Shown here one piece after another: positions 37,101 through 46,519 of a DNA stretch of 64,000 nucleotides. Under the pieces are notes generated by a model that did not search any database, was not told where the DNA came from, and saw only the letters and a program-made list of their open reading frames with translations. The translations under genes and the position numbers were made by a program. The stretch covers positions 42,380,653 through 42,444,652 of the forward strand of contig VZSR01003807.1 of NCBI GenBank assembly GCA_013398615.1. The letters run 5' to 3'. The stretch comes from Brachypodius melanocephalos (taxonomy: Eukaryota > Chordata > Aves > Passeriformes > Pycnonotidae). Position 1 is the stretch's first letter. Each line of letters starts with the position of its first letter.

Positions 37101-39543
37101 TGAAACAGGTAGATGATATGCAGACAGGAAGCTTTAAAAGCTTTAACAGCTACAAGAGCAAAGGTTAGGTCTAAAGCATCCAACAACACCACAGTAAAAT
37201 TTCAGTTTAGTTATATTCTATACTTCTTTTTTGAGGAGGTTAACAATTCCTAAGTAAGTACAGTTTTACACTGAAGATATAAATAGCAACACGACTGTGT
37301 GGAAAATTAGTGGAAAGGCAGGAAACTATCACAAATCCTAAGGTAGTTTTAAGTATTTCTAGTCTCTTGAAACATACTCATCCACCTTCTGGGACACTTC
37401 TGAAAACGAAACATACAACTACTCCAAATCTTATTCTAATTCTGGAACATAACTCCTGGATCCCTTCTTCCTAATCAGTGAATCAGATCAACAACTGTTG
37501 ATTGCCTATGCAGGTGTCTGCCTGTGCAAAAAAGTGCTAGGAGCACATACAAGATCCACCAATAACATAAGCAGCATCCAAACATACAAAAATTATTTCT
37601 ATATCCATATAACAAAGCTGCCACAGGAAAGCCTAGTAAAGCCAGGCATGAAGTGCAACATCAAATCTTAAAAAACATTAACTTCCCTTGAAAATAGTAG
37701 GAAGTCAGCCTGGTCCATGCTATGATCAGCACTTTATAGACTATCTTTACAGATGTCTACTGAATTGTAATACTTCACAGACACCAGATTAAAACATGCA
37801 CTAGAGCCAGTGCTGGTATTTTGGACAAGAATCAAATAACTCTGCATTGATAAAATTGTTGAAAACACACAGGAACTGGTTTTCACCAAAGCCTGGTAGT
37901 TTGGGGAGAGGGGGAAACTGTCCATAGTTAAAAAAGGAGGATATTTTAGTATTTCTGTTTTCAGGAGATGCAATTGCCCAAGAACAAGGTTTAAGTTAAC
38001 TTACTTCATAGAATACTAACAATACAAAAACACTCCAGCAAACTACCACATCAATGGAAGACAAGCCATAATATTTTTTCCCCCAATCCCACACTTCTTA
38101 CCTTTCTCTGTCCCACCTCTAACACAGTTTTGTCCAGAACTTGTAACAAGATTGTCAATCAACATCTTGGCTTTGTTTTGCACATCAATGCTGCCAAAAA
38201 TCTTTACTTCAGATTCATAGGTTCCTCTCGTAACCTACGTTCAAAAACATGACTGAGTTTTTTCCCATACTGCAAAGACAAACATTATACAAGAACACAT
38301 GCTGAAAGCAATTTTTAATTTTTTTCCCTGAAGTTTAACTTACTCTATGAAAAGGCCCTTTAATCTCTTTTCTAAAAGAAAAGGAAAAAAACGCAAACTT
38401 AAGGAAAAAAAAATCAATAACATTTCTCTATTTTCACGTAACATCCAAGTTGCACCCTCAATTCCACTTCCTTTTTACCAGTTGTAAAAGAGTGGCATTA
38501 TTGTACACTATTGTAACACCCTTCAACTTCCTCCAACTGTCTTACACAGAAACAAAACCAAGTATTTTCCCAACAGTGCCCATTTCTTGACATGGTACCT
38601 TTATCTTGGAACCTGAAGAATCCTCAAGTTCTTTAATTTTAGTTCCACCTCGACCTGTTACAAAGATGGACAGCAGGTATTAGAGATTTAGGACAAACTG
38701 CCCAAACCTACACATTAATTGTATATATTTTGCCTGTGACCAAACCCCAAGACCTTCATATCAGTGTGTGTAGCTACAAATAAAAGAACTTGTGACACCA
38801 AACCTTTGGAGACTGTAGGCAACTCTTTTGTCAATTAACCAAATGCAAGGTTTATGTGTAGGGGAATGCCCTTCAGTAGAAGGGATGGAAGGGTAAAACT
38901 AGATCAAGAAATTGTCACCCTTCCTCCATGTGACTAGAGGGGCTTCAGACCACTTGCACACTGGTGGCCTTGAGAAACAGACATCAATTCGATCACCTTA
39001 CGGAGGAAAAGTCACCCTGGCGAGTGGCAGAAACCCTGCAACAGCACCCTGCCATGCTCAGGGGGAGAGAGAAGCACGGGAACTGCAAGGGGCCCTTCCA
39101 CGGCCAGACTGAGGAAGGCAGGAATGCTCTCCCTCAGGGCACTGGGGGGGTGTCTCCTCCCCTCCTCCCCACCCGCTTACCTCAGCGGGTCAAGCACCCC
39201 GGCCGGGGGCGCACCCGTCATTACCTATGAGAGCTCCGACCAAGGCGCTGTCGAGCTGGAAGCAGAGCGGGGCCGCAGAGTCCCGAGCCTGGCCGGCCGC
39301 AGCCCGGGGCGGCCGCTGCCGCGCTGCCCGCCTCGGGCGGCCGGAGCCTTCAGCGCCTCGCGGCGTCCACCCTTCCCCTCCGGGATTCCCCGTGCCCTTT
39401 CCCCGTCGCCCACCGCCCTCCACGGAGGCGCGGCCCCACGAAGAGGTGCTGGGCGACCAGCACAGCGACCCGGCAGCAGCAGCGGCCCGTGACCAGCCCG
39501 GCGCACCGAGCTCCTCGTCGCTGCTCGCGTCCCAGTCCGACAT
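19172..39543 (-). CDS. DDX43: DDX43 (HAGE), KH-domain DEAD-box RNA helicase (complete, 16 exons)
   Basis: ATP-dependent nucleic-acid helicase with an N-terminal KH domain; in mammals it is germline-enriched and a cancer/testis antigen. Exons 5' to 3': 39543-39225, 38654-38599, 38234-38102, 36787-36680, 36134-36053, 33756-33600, 33514-33396, 33109-32999, 31205-31064, 27550-27450, 26682-26595, 25105-24978, 24386-24277, 23577-23439, 22686-22599, 19279-19172; 1989 nt, 662 aa plus TAA (human 648). Motifs: KH GRGG loop 107-110 across the exon 1/2 junction; Q motif GFQKPTPIQ 277-285; motif I AQTGTGKT 302-309; Ia PTREL 340-344; Ib TPGR 388-391; II DEAD 412-415; III SAT 443-445; V ATDLASRGLD 559-568; VI HRVGRTGR 589-596. 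All core motifs are intact, so the enzyme should be active. Intron 9 has a GC donor; the other junctions are GT-AG. The first 95 residues are low-complexity and unlike human. The start is the first ATG in the CpG island (gTCGCCATGT). Confidence 0.96.
19280..22598 (-). other. DDX43 intron 15
   Basis: This 3.3-kb AT-rich intron separates the penultimate exon from the short terminal exon. It contains a TA-rich low-complexity stretch near 19505-19556. I see no exons, clear transposon or RNA gene in it. Confidence 0.6.
27551..31063 (-). other. DDX43 intron 9 with a GC donor
   Basis: The 3.5-kb intron begins on the minus strand with GCAAGT (31063-31058) and ends with CTGAACAG before 27550. It carries an A/C-rich low-complexity patch at about 27857-27925. 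No additional exon or recognisable repeat was found. Confidence 0.7.
31062..31063 (-). other. DDX43: Non-canonical GC splice donor
   Basis: The coding frame reads ATA ACA TAT TTG and then GCAAGT, and the next exon resumes in phase 0 with GTT TTA GAT GAG (V-L-D-E of the DEAD box). The only nearby GT (31059) would add four bases and break the frame. GCAAGT matches the known GC-donor consensus. Confidence 0.85.
31678..31840 (+). repeat. CR1 LINE fragment (end of reverse-transcriptase region)
   Basis: The segment begins with the CR1-like block GCAGGTTTGTGGATGAAACC and continues with a GAAGAACCACAACAAGGTTAGAGAAATGGGCTGATGA-type stretch. These lie near the 3' end of CR1 ORF2. It sits in DDX43 intron 8, antisense to the gene. 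Confidence 0.6.
31880..32775 (+). mobile_element. CR1 LINE, truncated and degenerate, interrupted by an assembly gap
   Basis: Translated pieces match CR1 ORF2, such as NNTGPLKDEDDHLTN followed by KAELFNAF. Frameshifts and stops follow, so no functional reverse transcriptase remains. After the gap, the CR1 3' end is recognisable (a GTGGTTGGGCACTGGAACAGG block, then the GGACTTGATGATC tail). It lies in DDX43 intron 8 in the opposite orientation to the gene. An upstream fragment (31678-31840) derives from a part of ORF2 that should follow this piece, so the insertion history is not a single event. Confidence 0.75.
32470..32569. other. Assembly gap (100 N)
   Basis: Exactly 100 undetermined bases lie within the CR1 element in DDX43 intron 8. 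The round number suggests a placeholder of unknown true length. No exon is missing, because exons 8 and 9 join in phase across it. Confidence 0.99.
34384..34970 (+). mobile_element. Solo LTR of an avian ERVL-like endogenous retrovirus
   Basis: The 587-bp element starts TGTTCTTGTTTCAGCTAAGG and ends TTTTAAACCACGACA, the terminal sequences of a common avian ERV LTR family (TG...CA ends). It is flanked by TATGC (34379-34383) and TCTGC (34971-34975), a plausible 5-bp target-site duplication with one substitution. No internal viral genes are present, so it is a solo LTR from recombination between the two ends of a former provirus. It lies in DDX43 intron 5, antisense to the gene. Confidence 0.75.
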
Positions 39544-39720
39544 GGCGACACCACCCAGCCCGACCGCCCATGCTGAGGGACTTAGCGCCTCTCAAGCCCG
39601 AGGCGCGCTGATTGGTCGGGGCGGGCCCCTCTCTGAGCTGTGATTGGCCGGCTCCGCACGGGGGCGGAGCTGTATGGCTGCGCCTGCGGTCTTTTGACGG
39701 CGTCCCGGAATCGGTTAGCT
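39180..39720. promoter_or_regulatory. DDX43: DDX43 CpG-island promoter
   Basis: A GC-rich island covers DDX43 exon 1 and the 177 bp upstream of its ATG. Upstream (plus-strand view) are two inverted CCAAT boxes, ATTGG at 39611-39615 and 39643-39647, and GC boxes at 39618-39625 (GGGGCGGG) and near 39660-39667. No TATA box is evident. Paired NF-Y and Sp1-type sites suggest a CpG promoter that DNA methylation could control, as reported for mammalian DDX43. Confidence 0.7.
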
Positions 39721-40285
39721 TAGAAAAGTCCTCTGGGATCATCGAGTCCGGGCCGTGGTCGAGCACCACCTTGTCAAATAGACCGTGGCACTGAGTGCCA
39801 TGTCCAGTCTTTCCTTAAGCACTTCGAGCACGGTGACTTCCCCACTCGCTGGGCAGCCTGTTCCAATGCCCAATCACTCTTTCTGCAAAGAACTCATTCC
39901 TAATACGCAACCTGAACCGATCCTGGCACATTTTAGGGCTGTGTCCTCTTGTCCTGTCACTGGTTGCCTGGGAGAAGAGACCGAGCCCCACCTGGCTACA
40001 CCCTCCTGTCAGGCATAGAGAGCCATAAGGGCCTCCCTGGGCTTCCTTTGCTTCAGGGTAAGTAACCCCAACTCCCTCAGCTGTTCTTCACAGGAATTCA
40101 GATGCTAAAGACCCTTTGCCAGCCTTGTTGCCCTTCTCTGGATTTGCTCCAGCACCTCAATGTCTTTCCTGCAGTGAGGGGCCCAGAATTGGAGAGAGGA
40201 CTTGCAAGTGTGGCCTCACCAGTGCTGAGTACTAAAGAGACAATCACTGCCTGGTCCTACTGGCCACACTATTGCTGATACTTTC
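39720..40285 (-). repeat. CR1 LINE 3' fragment abutting the DDX43 promoter
   Basis: Read on the minus strand this ends in the CR1 3' tail: the plus strand begins TAGAAAAGTCCTCTGGGATC ATCGAGTCC and continues through GGCAGCCTGTTCCAATGCCC. The recognisable block extends to the TGGTCCTACTGGCCACACTA segment. It is truncated, without a functional ORF. Confidence 0.8.
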
Positions 40286-40603
40286 TGATTTTCCTCTCTC
40301 CCTGCTCCTCTGTCGGTACAGAGTGGCCCTGGGTTGGGCTTAGCTGAGGAAAAGGAGGAGGCAGCAGAGGCAAGAAGGTAGTTGAGAATGTGTGGGAGGC
40401 TCCCAAGGTCTGTACAGTGGAGGGGGAAGGCAGGCAGCCTCAGCGGGACAAGGGAGTGAGGGTGGCACCGTGTAATTTTGCCAGCTGCCCAGGCTGAGGT
40501 CATGCTGATAACACTGCAGTCTAATTTTTAAGCGAAGTCATAACATTTAATCTCAAATGAAGCCTTAATGATGCTTTAATGAAGCTTTTATGTTGATGCA
40601 ATA
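40286..40603. other. Unassigned segment between two CR1 fragments
   Basis: About 320 bp of moderately purine-rich sequence with no gene or repeat I recognise. It may be an older part of the flanking CR1 copies. Confidence 0.4.
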
Positions 40604-40800
40604 CTGGAAACAGAACCACAGAACGGCTGAGCTTGAAGGCCCCTGGAGGCCATCTGGTCCAAACCCTCTGCTCAAGTAGGGACACCAAGAGCCAGTTGCT
40701 AAGGTGGCTTGTGACTTTCTCCAAGGACAGAGATTCCACAACCTCCCTGGGTAAACTGTGCCAGTGCTTGGTGACCACCACTGTGAAAAAAACCAGAAAA
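40604..40800 (-). repeat. CR1 LINE 3' fragment
   Basis: The plus strand carries AACCACAGAACGGCTGAGCTTGAAGG-like and GGCCATCTGGTCCAAACCC-like blocks, the reverse complement of a CR1 3' end. It is a second minus-strand CR1 piece, separate from the one ending at about 40285. Confidence 0.75.
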
Positions 40801-40859
40801 CCAAACTATTTTTGGTCTTCTCAAACCAAAAAGGAGCTAACATACCCCATGGTCCTTCA

Positions 40860-40862
<3 letters not shown>

Positions 40863-40897
<35 letters not shown>
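40863..40897. repeat. (AC)n microsatellite
   Basis: About 17 uninterrupted AC units are followed directly by an A/C-rich low-complexity stretch to about 40938. Likely length-polymorphic. Confidence 0.95.
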
Positions 40898-40901
<4 letters not shown>

Positions 40902-40938
40902 ACCCCACAAAACAACAAAAACCCAACAAAAAACCCCA

Positions 40939-43900
40939 GCTAAATGGGTATTTAAACTTCCTTGTTAGGTAGGGTCCTGGATTCTTATTGTACAGAGCTG
41001 AACAAGGAACACTTATGCATGTGTCTTTATGGATACACATCACCACCTGTACCTGGTTGTGGCAATCTGCCAGGTAACCCAACAGGAAAAAACTATTCCC
41101 TGTTGTCTTTTGACCCTTCTCTAATAGCTCTGTGCACACAGGAAGCAAGGCTGCCTGGTTTAACACAAGAAGAGAATGTGTACATTTGCTTCTTTTCTTA
41201 TGCTATGTTTATTCTTATGCAGAGCTTGGTAGTGTTCACATTGGCTAACATGGAGAACCTCCTTTTCTGGTCACTGTGGCTTTAAATTTCAGTATCTTAG
41301 CATGATATTCATCAGAGAGGCTGGGGATCACCTGCACGTGGAGATATCTGGGTCCACTCTTGAAGCCTCCACAGAGGCAGTGACTTCACCACAAGAACAG
41401 GCTCTCTATATTTAGTATTTTTCACTCAAATAGTGAAGCTTGTCTTCAGCCAAGCTGCAGGAAAAGCACAGTGGAGAAAGTGGGCTTGTTGCAAATGAGT
41501 GTTTCAGGTTTGGTGTAGTAACATTCTACAACAACTTTCATGGTCAAATGCAGAAGAAACAGCTTCACCTCAGCCTCAAGTTAAACTGAGATGTCAGATA
41601 TGCCTTCCATGAGAAATTCTGCTCCCCACACAGTCTCCCCAATTGCCAATCCTGAATCTATTGCCATTTATCAAACAGGGAAGGCAGCAATAACTTCCAA
41701 GTTCATTTTCATAGAGGAGCTGCAACATTAAGTGAAAGTAAACTGCTGTAAACAGTTACCAGAAACTGAACATGTCAGACTGGTTTTTGCATATTTTATT
41801 CTAATAAACTTTGTTTGTGGTGTTTTGGTACACTTATTAAAAAATTACAAAACTTCAAAAGCAAACAATGAGCAAGCTTAATTGTTTCTTCTTGACTGAT
41901 ATGTGGTCACACCATGCAATCATTTATGTAAGGAAAAAACCCAGTAGTCACGGTACTTTTCAAGTCATTTTTATTAACAACAATATGGATTCAACTTTGT
42001 CAAGAATTTACAATTAACATTGTAATGTACTGGCTAATGTTGCAGTGTCAGTGGAAGCAGCCATGGTGCTTTCTAAGTCTGCTACGAAACTTCCTTTTTG
42101 TCTTTCAAAGAAGTCAAAAATGCTTCCAATAGCAGTTGACATTGGATATGTCTGGAATTATGCTGTGTGTGGCCACACCTGAATGAATGGCCACATTTGC
42201 ATCCAGATGAATGGACAGGAAGATATTACATGCTTCCACTGACATTGCAGGGGACAAGTCTTATTTCAAAAACAAATTAATCTTTTTAGACAGTGACAGC
42301 ACTTTGTGTGATGTAATCCATTTGAATAAAGTCAATTAACACACTTGGAAAAAAAAATGTAAAGCAGAAATACCTGGGACAAATTCTTTTCCATATTTCA
42401 TTCAAACCTAGTGAATCCAAAAGGATTGCATGACATATGAGTCAGGATAAAAGTTGGCCCAGAGAGGCAAGTTCATTTCTGGTGCAGGTGGTTCAGTTCC
42501 TGTGAGGTCAGTGGAACTGAGTATGATTATCACAACGGAGGCTGAGCTTCACCCAGTTGGGCAGTGAATTCATTGAAGCCAGTGAAGCCATCCAAGGATG
42601 AATTTCGCCTCGGGTGTTTAAACCCTTTTTTTCCTCCATTCCCTTGTTGTTATATTTTCTTTTCCTGCTTATTCCTATTTTCTGAATATTCTGATTTTCT
42701 CTGTGCTTTTAAAAAAATGTCCCTTCTCTCCTTCCCTTTTTATATCAGTACTTTGTGCGTTATTTTTTTATATAGTCAATGTGACAAGGGTAAATTCAGC
42801 TAAGTATTAGTTTCCTCAGGAAATAACTGGAATATTACCATTTTCACTTCAAACAGATGCCCAACAAAATCAGGATTTGAATCTGAGTTCCTAATTCAAG
42901 AAAAATTCTTGAATTTCATAGCATGAATGAATTCCATAGAATTTTTGCTTGAGTAAGGGTTGCAGGTCCCAATCCAGAAATACTACTGTACATCAGATGT
43001 TCTACTATACATCAGCAATTCAGCATGATTTGACTTATCACAGAAAAGCAGGTGAATTACTCATCATCATACTATAATGAGAGCAGTCACTCTAAGTAGG
43101 AGTATCTCAAAAACATATGGAACAATTGTGGGCACTGTAAATAAAAGTGTATGAATCTTGAACCCTAGGCTAAAACATATTCGTATTTAAATAAAAAGTA
43201 TAGATCATATAAGCCAGGAGCAAATACAAATTTTTGAACAAATAATAGTAATTGAAACCATTCTTTTCAACTCTCTCTTCATTCAGGTAGAAGACCATGC
43301 TGACCAGAAAACAGTTACTTAGATAAGGTTTAAGTTCCTGAAGCTCTTACTTAATTTCAACTTCTATCTTCAAACAATTCTCAAGTAGATTATAAATCAG
43401 AAAAAAAAAAATCTTTGTCCTGACTCATGATCTTATTAGTTGTCATGAGCTGGACCTTAATAAGGATCTCAGGACAAGACTTGAAAAGCCAGACAGGCCC
43501 TTCCTTTGTGAAACCAATTAATGACTGTCAGTCATGACACTGTCTTTTAAAGAGAGAGCACAGAAACTCCTCATGAGGCAATATGAGTAAATCCTATAAA
43601 AATCCAAACAAACAATTCTTCCTCTTTAAAATTTCATATATTCACTACTCTTTCTATTTTCTATCAATATTATGTTAAAAAACCCTACATGATAAGACTT
43701 GCATCTACAAAAATAATAATAATAATAATAATGGTGAGCATAAAAGAAAAAAAAATTAGAATTTTAAACCTTAATTTGAAAAGATATGATCTTCTGGATT
43801 TATCAGTACTTTGTAAAGACATTAATATTTTCATACATAATTTATAGAACTCATTCTTTTGTGCACAAAATTGTATTAAATAAATTAACTTAAAGTTAGA

Positions 43901-46519
43901 AGGACTCAAGCATCTCATTTAAGGCAAAAATACCAAGTTTCTGTGAGATAAATGATCAGCAAACCCCAAGGCCCTGTTTCTGTGAAGAACTGGGGCAAGC
44001 AGGGCCATTGCTCAGTTCTCCCACTGACACCTTCTGGGTGCAATGGGGGTGCAGCCATCTGCTCCTGCAGATGAAGGTGGAAGAGTGGTGTCCAATTCAT
44101 GATGCCTTGGTTTTTTCGGTCTCATCAGGGAGGGGAAGGGAGTTTTGCTATGGGCACACAATGCCATGTGCCCAAGCGCTTGCTCCTTAACTGAACCTAA
44201 CTGCACATTTATGTTAGGTCAGCAGGAGGCTTCACATGAAAGGCAAGAAAGGCACCATAAACAGGAGAAAGGAAAATACAGGCAAGAAAAAATTTAAAAT
44301 TTTAAATTTTCAATACTTTAAACTTACATATCTGTCTGGATATAATGCAGACATTCAAATAAGTTACCAGTTAAGTGAACTGAGATGTGGAAAAAATGTA
44401 TTTATCCTCACAAAATTGCTGTTGTAATCAGGCTTCCGTATGGTCAGATTGCACGTAAAAGAAAACAGGAAAGGCTGAATGTGGTGAATTATATGGCAAA
44501 TCAGCAGTGAGGAAATTGTGCTTCAAGGTGTCTTTCAGGATTTAATGACTGAAGTTTGCTCCAGCATAAGCCATGGAACACAGTGTACCATCCATGGACC
44601 CTGTGAAATGACACAATATATACACTCTACAGTTTGCATGTACTTTCACATAATAAAGTTGTCATGTAACATCCAGGAATACTTCTGTAAAGCAAATGGA
44701 AGCAGAAGTTAAAATGGTTTCATAGTAAACAGATCAGCTCCTTCACAATACAATCTACAGCATTTAGCCACGTTTAAGACTGGAGTGATGTTTTCGATGT
44801 ACATAGTGAGTTCCCAGCGGGTCTGGGCCTTGAGAAAACACTGCCCTGAGTGAGCTGGCACTGGCACACCCGTACATTCCTGTTGCTAGAGGGAAGCTGA
44901 GCCCAAGCTGGGTTGTCTACAAGCCTGTGGTGCAGGTGGGGTGTAAAGCTGGCAGGAGGCAACACACAGAAACCTCATTCAGGTGGGAAGAGTGAAAGCC
45001 TGTTTAAGGCTCTGCAGGGGTTCTCCCAGTAGCAAAGCCTTGCTGGGGATGTGCAGGCAAGCACTAACACTGCTCGTGCACCTCAGCAGAAGAGAAGTGT
45101 AGGCTAGAGTACAAAAAAAAAAGAGGATGTATCAGGCAGGAATGCTCAGTCTGATGTAGGCTTTGAATTTGAAAACTTGGCAGGAAGGAGTTTGAGTCCT
45201 GTGCTGGAAAGTTCACAAGAAATGACTGTAGTTGGGATAGTGTTAAGGTATAAGAATGGGACCATTTTCCCTGTCTCCTCTTCCCCTTTGATTAAAAAAG
45301 CAACAGGCCTTTGCCTTATTTATCTTATTTATTTTTTTTTAGTTAAGGTGGTTTTTGCTACTTCTGTTTCTATTTCTGATCACCTGCATGGCTTTTTAAA
45401 TTTTTTTTTAAATAACACTCAATAGCTGTGAAAAAAACAATCTAACTTTTTCCTTCTTTACCTTTCTTGTTTTATTTTTTGGGATGACTTCCCTTCCTGA
45501 CCATCTAAATCCATATTATTATTTATTTATTTTCCCATTGATTGTGTTGTCTTTCTCCCTCTTGTTGTGTCCTCTTTAGTTTTACTCTGTATTTCAGTTC
45601 CTCATTTTGCCTTCTTGCCCAGCCTTATGACAGTGCTGTCATAGTATCAGGTTGGGACTGCAAGGAAAATTGCCAAAATTTTCACAAGAACGAAATATTG
45701 CTTCTACATAAAGGCAGCACCCACTTCCTTCCCCACCTACTGCTGCCAAAATGGTTCAGATTCACAAGTCAGCTTCTCAATGAGACTGGAAGAAGGAGGG
45801 ATTCCCTTGAATTTTCAGTGCAGTCACCCACGTTATCCACTTCTGAGGCCAGACCCAATCCTTAAAATACAAACTTTTTGTAACAAAATAGTTCTTGTTA
45901 TAAAGAACAATGTGACAGTGGTGTGTCAGGTACTTCTGCCACAGCACTAAATCACCAAAAAATCAGATATTAACATACTGTTCTTCAGAGCTAAAAATAA
46001 CTGATTACTGATGAGTTAATGTGTGTATCTTGCGACTGGCAGCCATTTCTAACCCCATGTTATTCATCTCCTTGGTACCTTGCTAGCAGCTGTAGATAAT
46101 CTTTTTGTTGTAAACATAAACTATCATCTAAATCAGGACATTATGTATATATTTAATTAGTTCAGAAGCAAAGTGCTTTAAACCTTAAGATTTTTACTTC
46201 TGCCCTGTAGAAACAGCACAAGGTCTAAATACTCAAATTTTTGTTTTTTGATACATCCTGCAGCATTAGCTTTGTAGGCAACTCATTATTTAAACCTACT
46301 GTACTACATGAAAGGCTGCTGTACTGTAGGTGTAAATTTGGATGTTAGCCATTGCTTAGACATGCATTTTCATGCAACTAGGAAATATGGGCTCATTCAA
46401 CTGCTTTGAAGATTCATCCTGATTTTTGTGATTTTATCTTATTAAAAGGCTTTCAAAACAGTTCATGCTATGATATGTATGACTAGAGGAATGACCCAGC
46501 CAATGAAGAAAGCCAGAAG
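40939..46519. other. DDX43-KCNQ5 interval, including the probable KCNQ5 3'UTR
   Basis: No coding exon is recognised. Minus-strand poly(A) hexamers for KCNQ5 (plus-strand TTTATT) include 45328-45333 and 41970-41975. Mammalian KCNQ5 has a 3'UTR of several kilobases, so an unknown part of this interval is probably transcribed. An (AAT)n repeat is at 43712-43732. The intergenic KH-family genes found here in mammals are not seen. Confidence 0.5.
43712..43732. repeat. (AAT)n microsatellite
   Basis: Seven uninterrupted AAT units lie in an AT-rich setting, within the probable KCNQ5 3'UTR or just beyond it. Confidence 0.9.

Noticed and set aside
39225..39643. Plus-strand frames opposite DDX43 exon 1 (120-138 codons)
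   Set aside because: They are CpG-island shadows of DDX43 exon 1, with no homology or splice sites.
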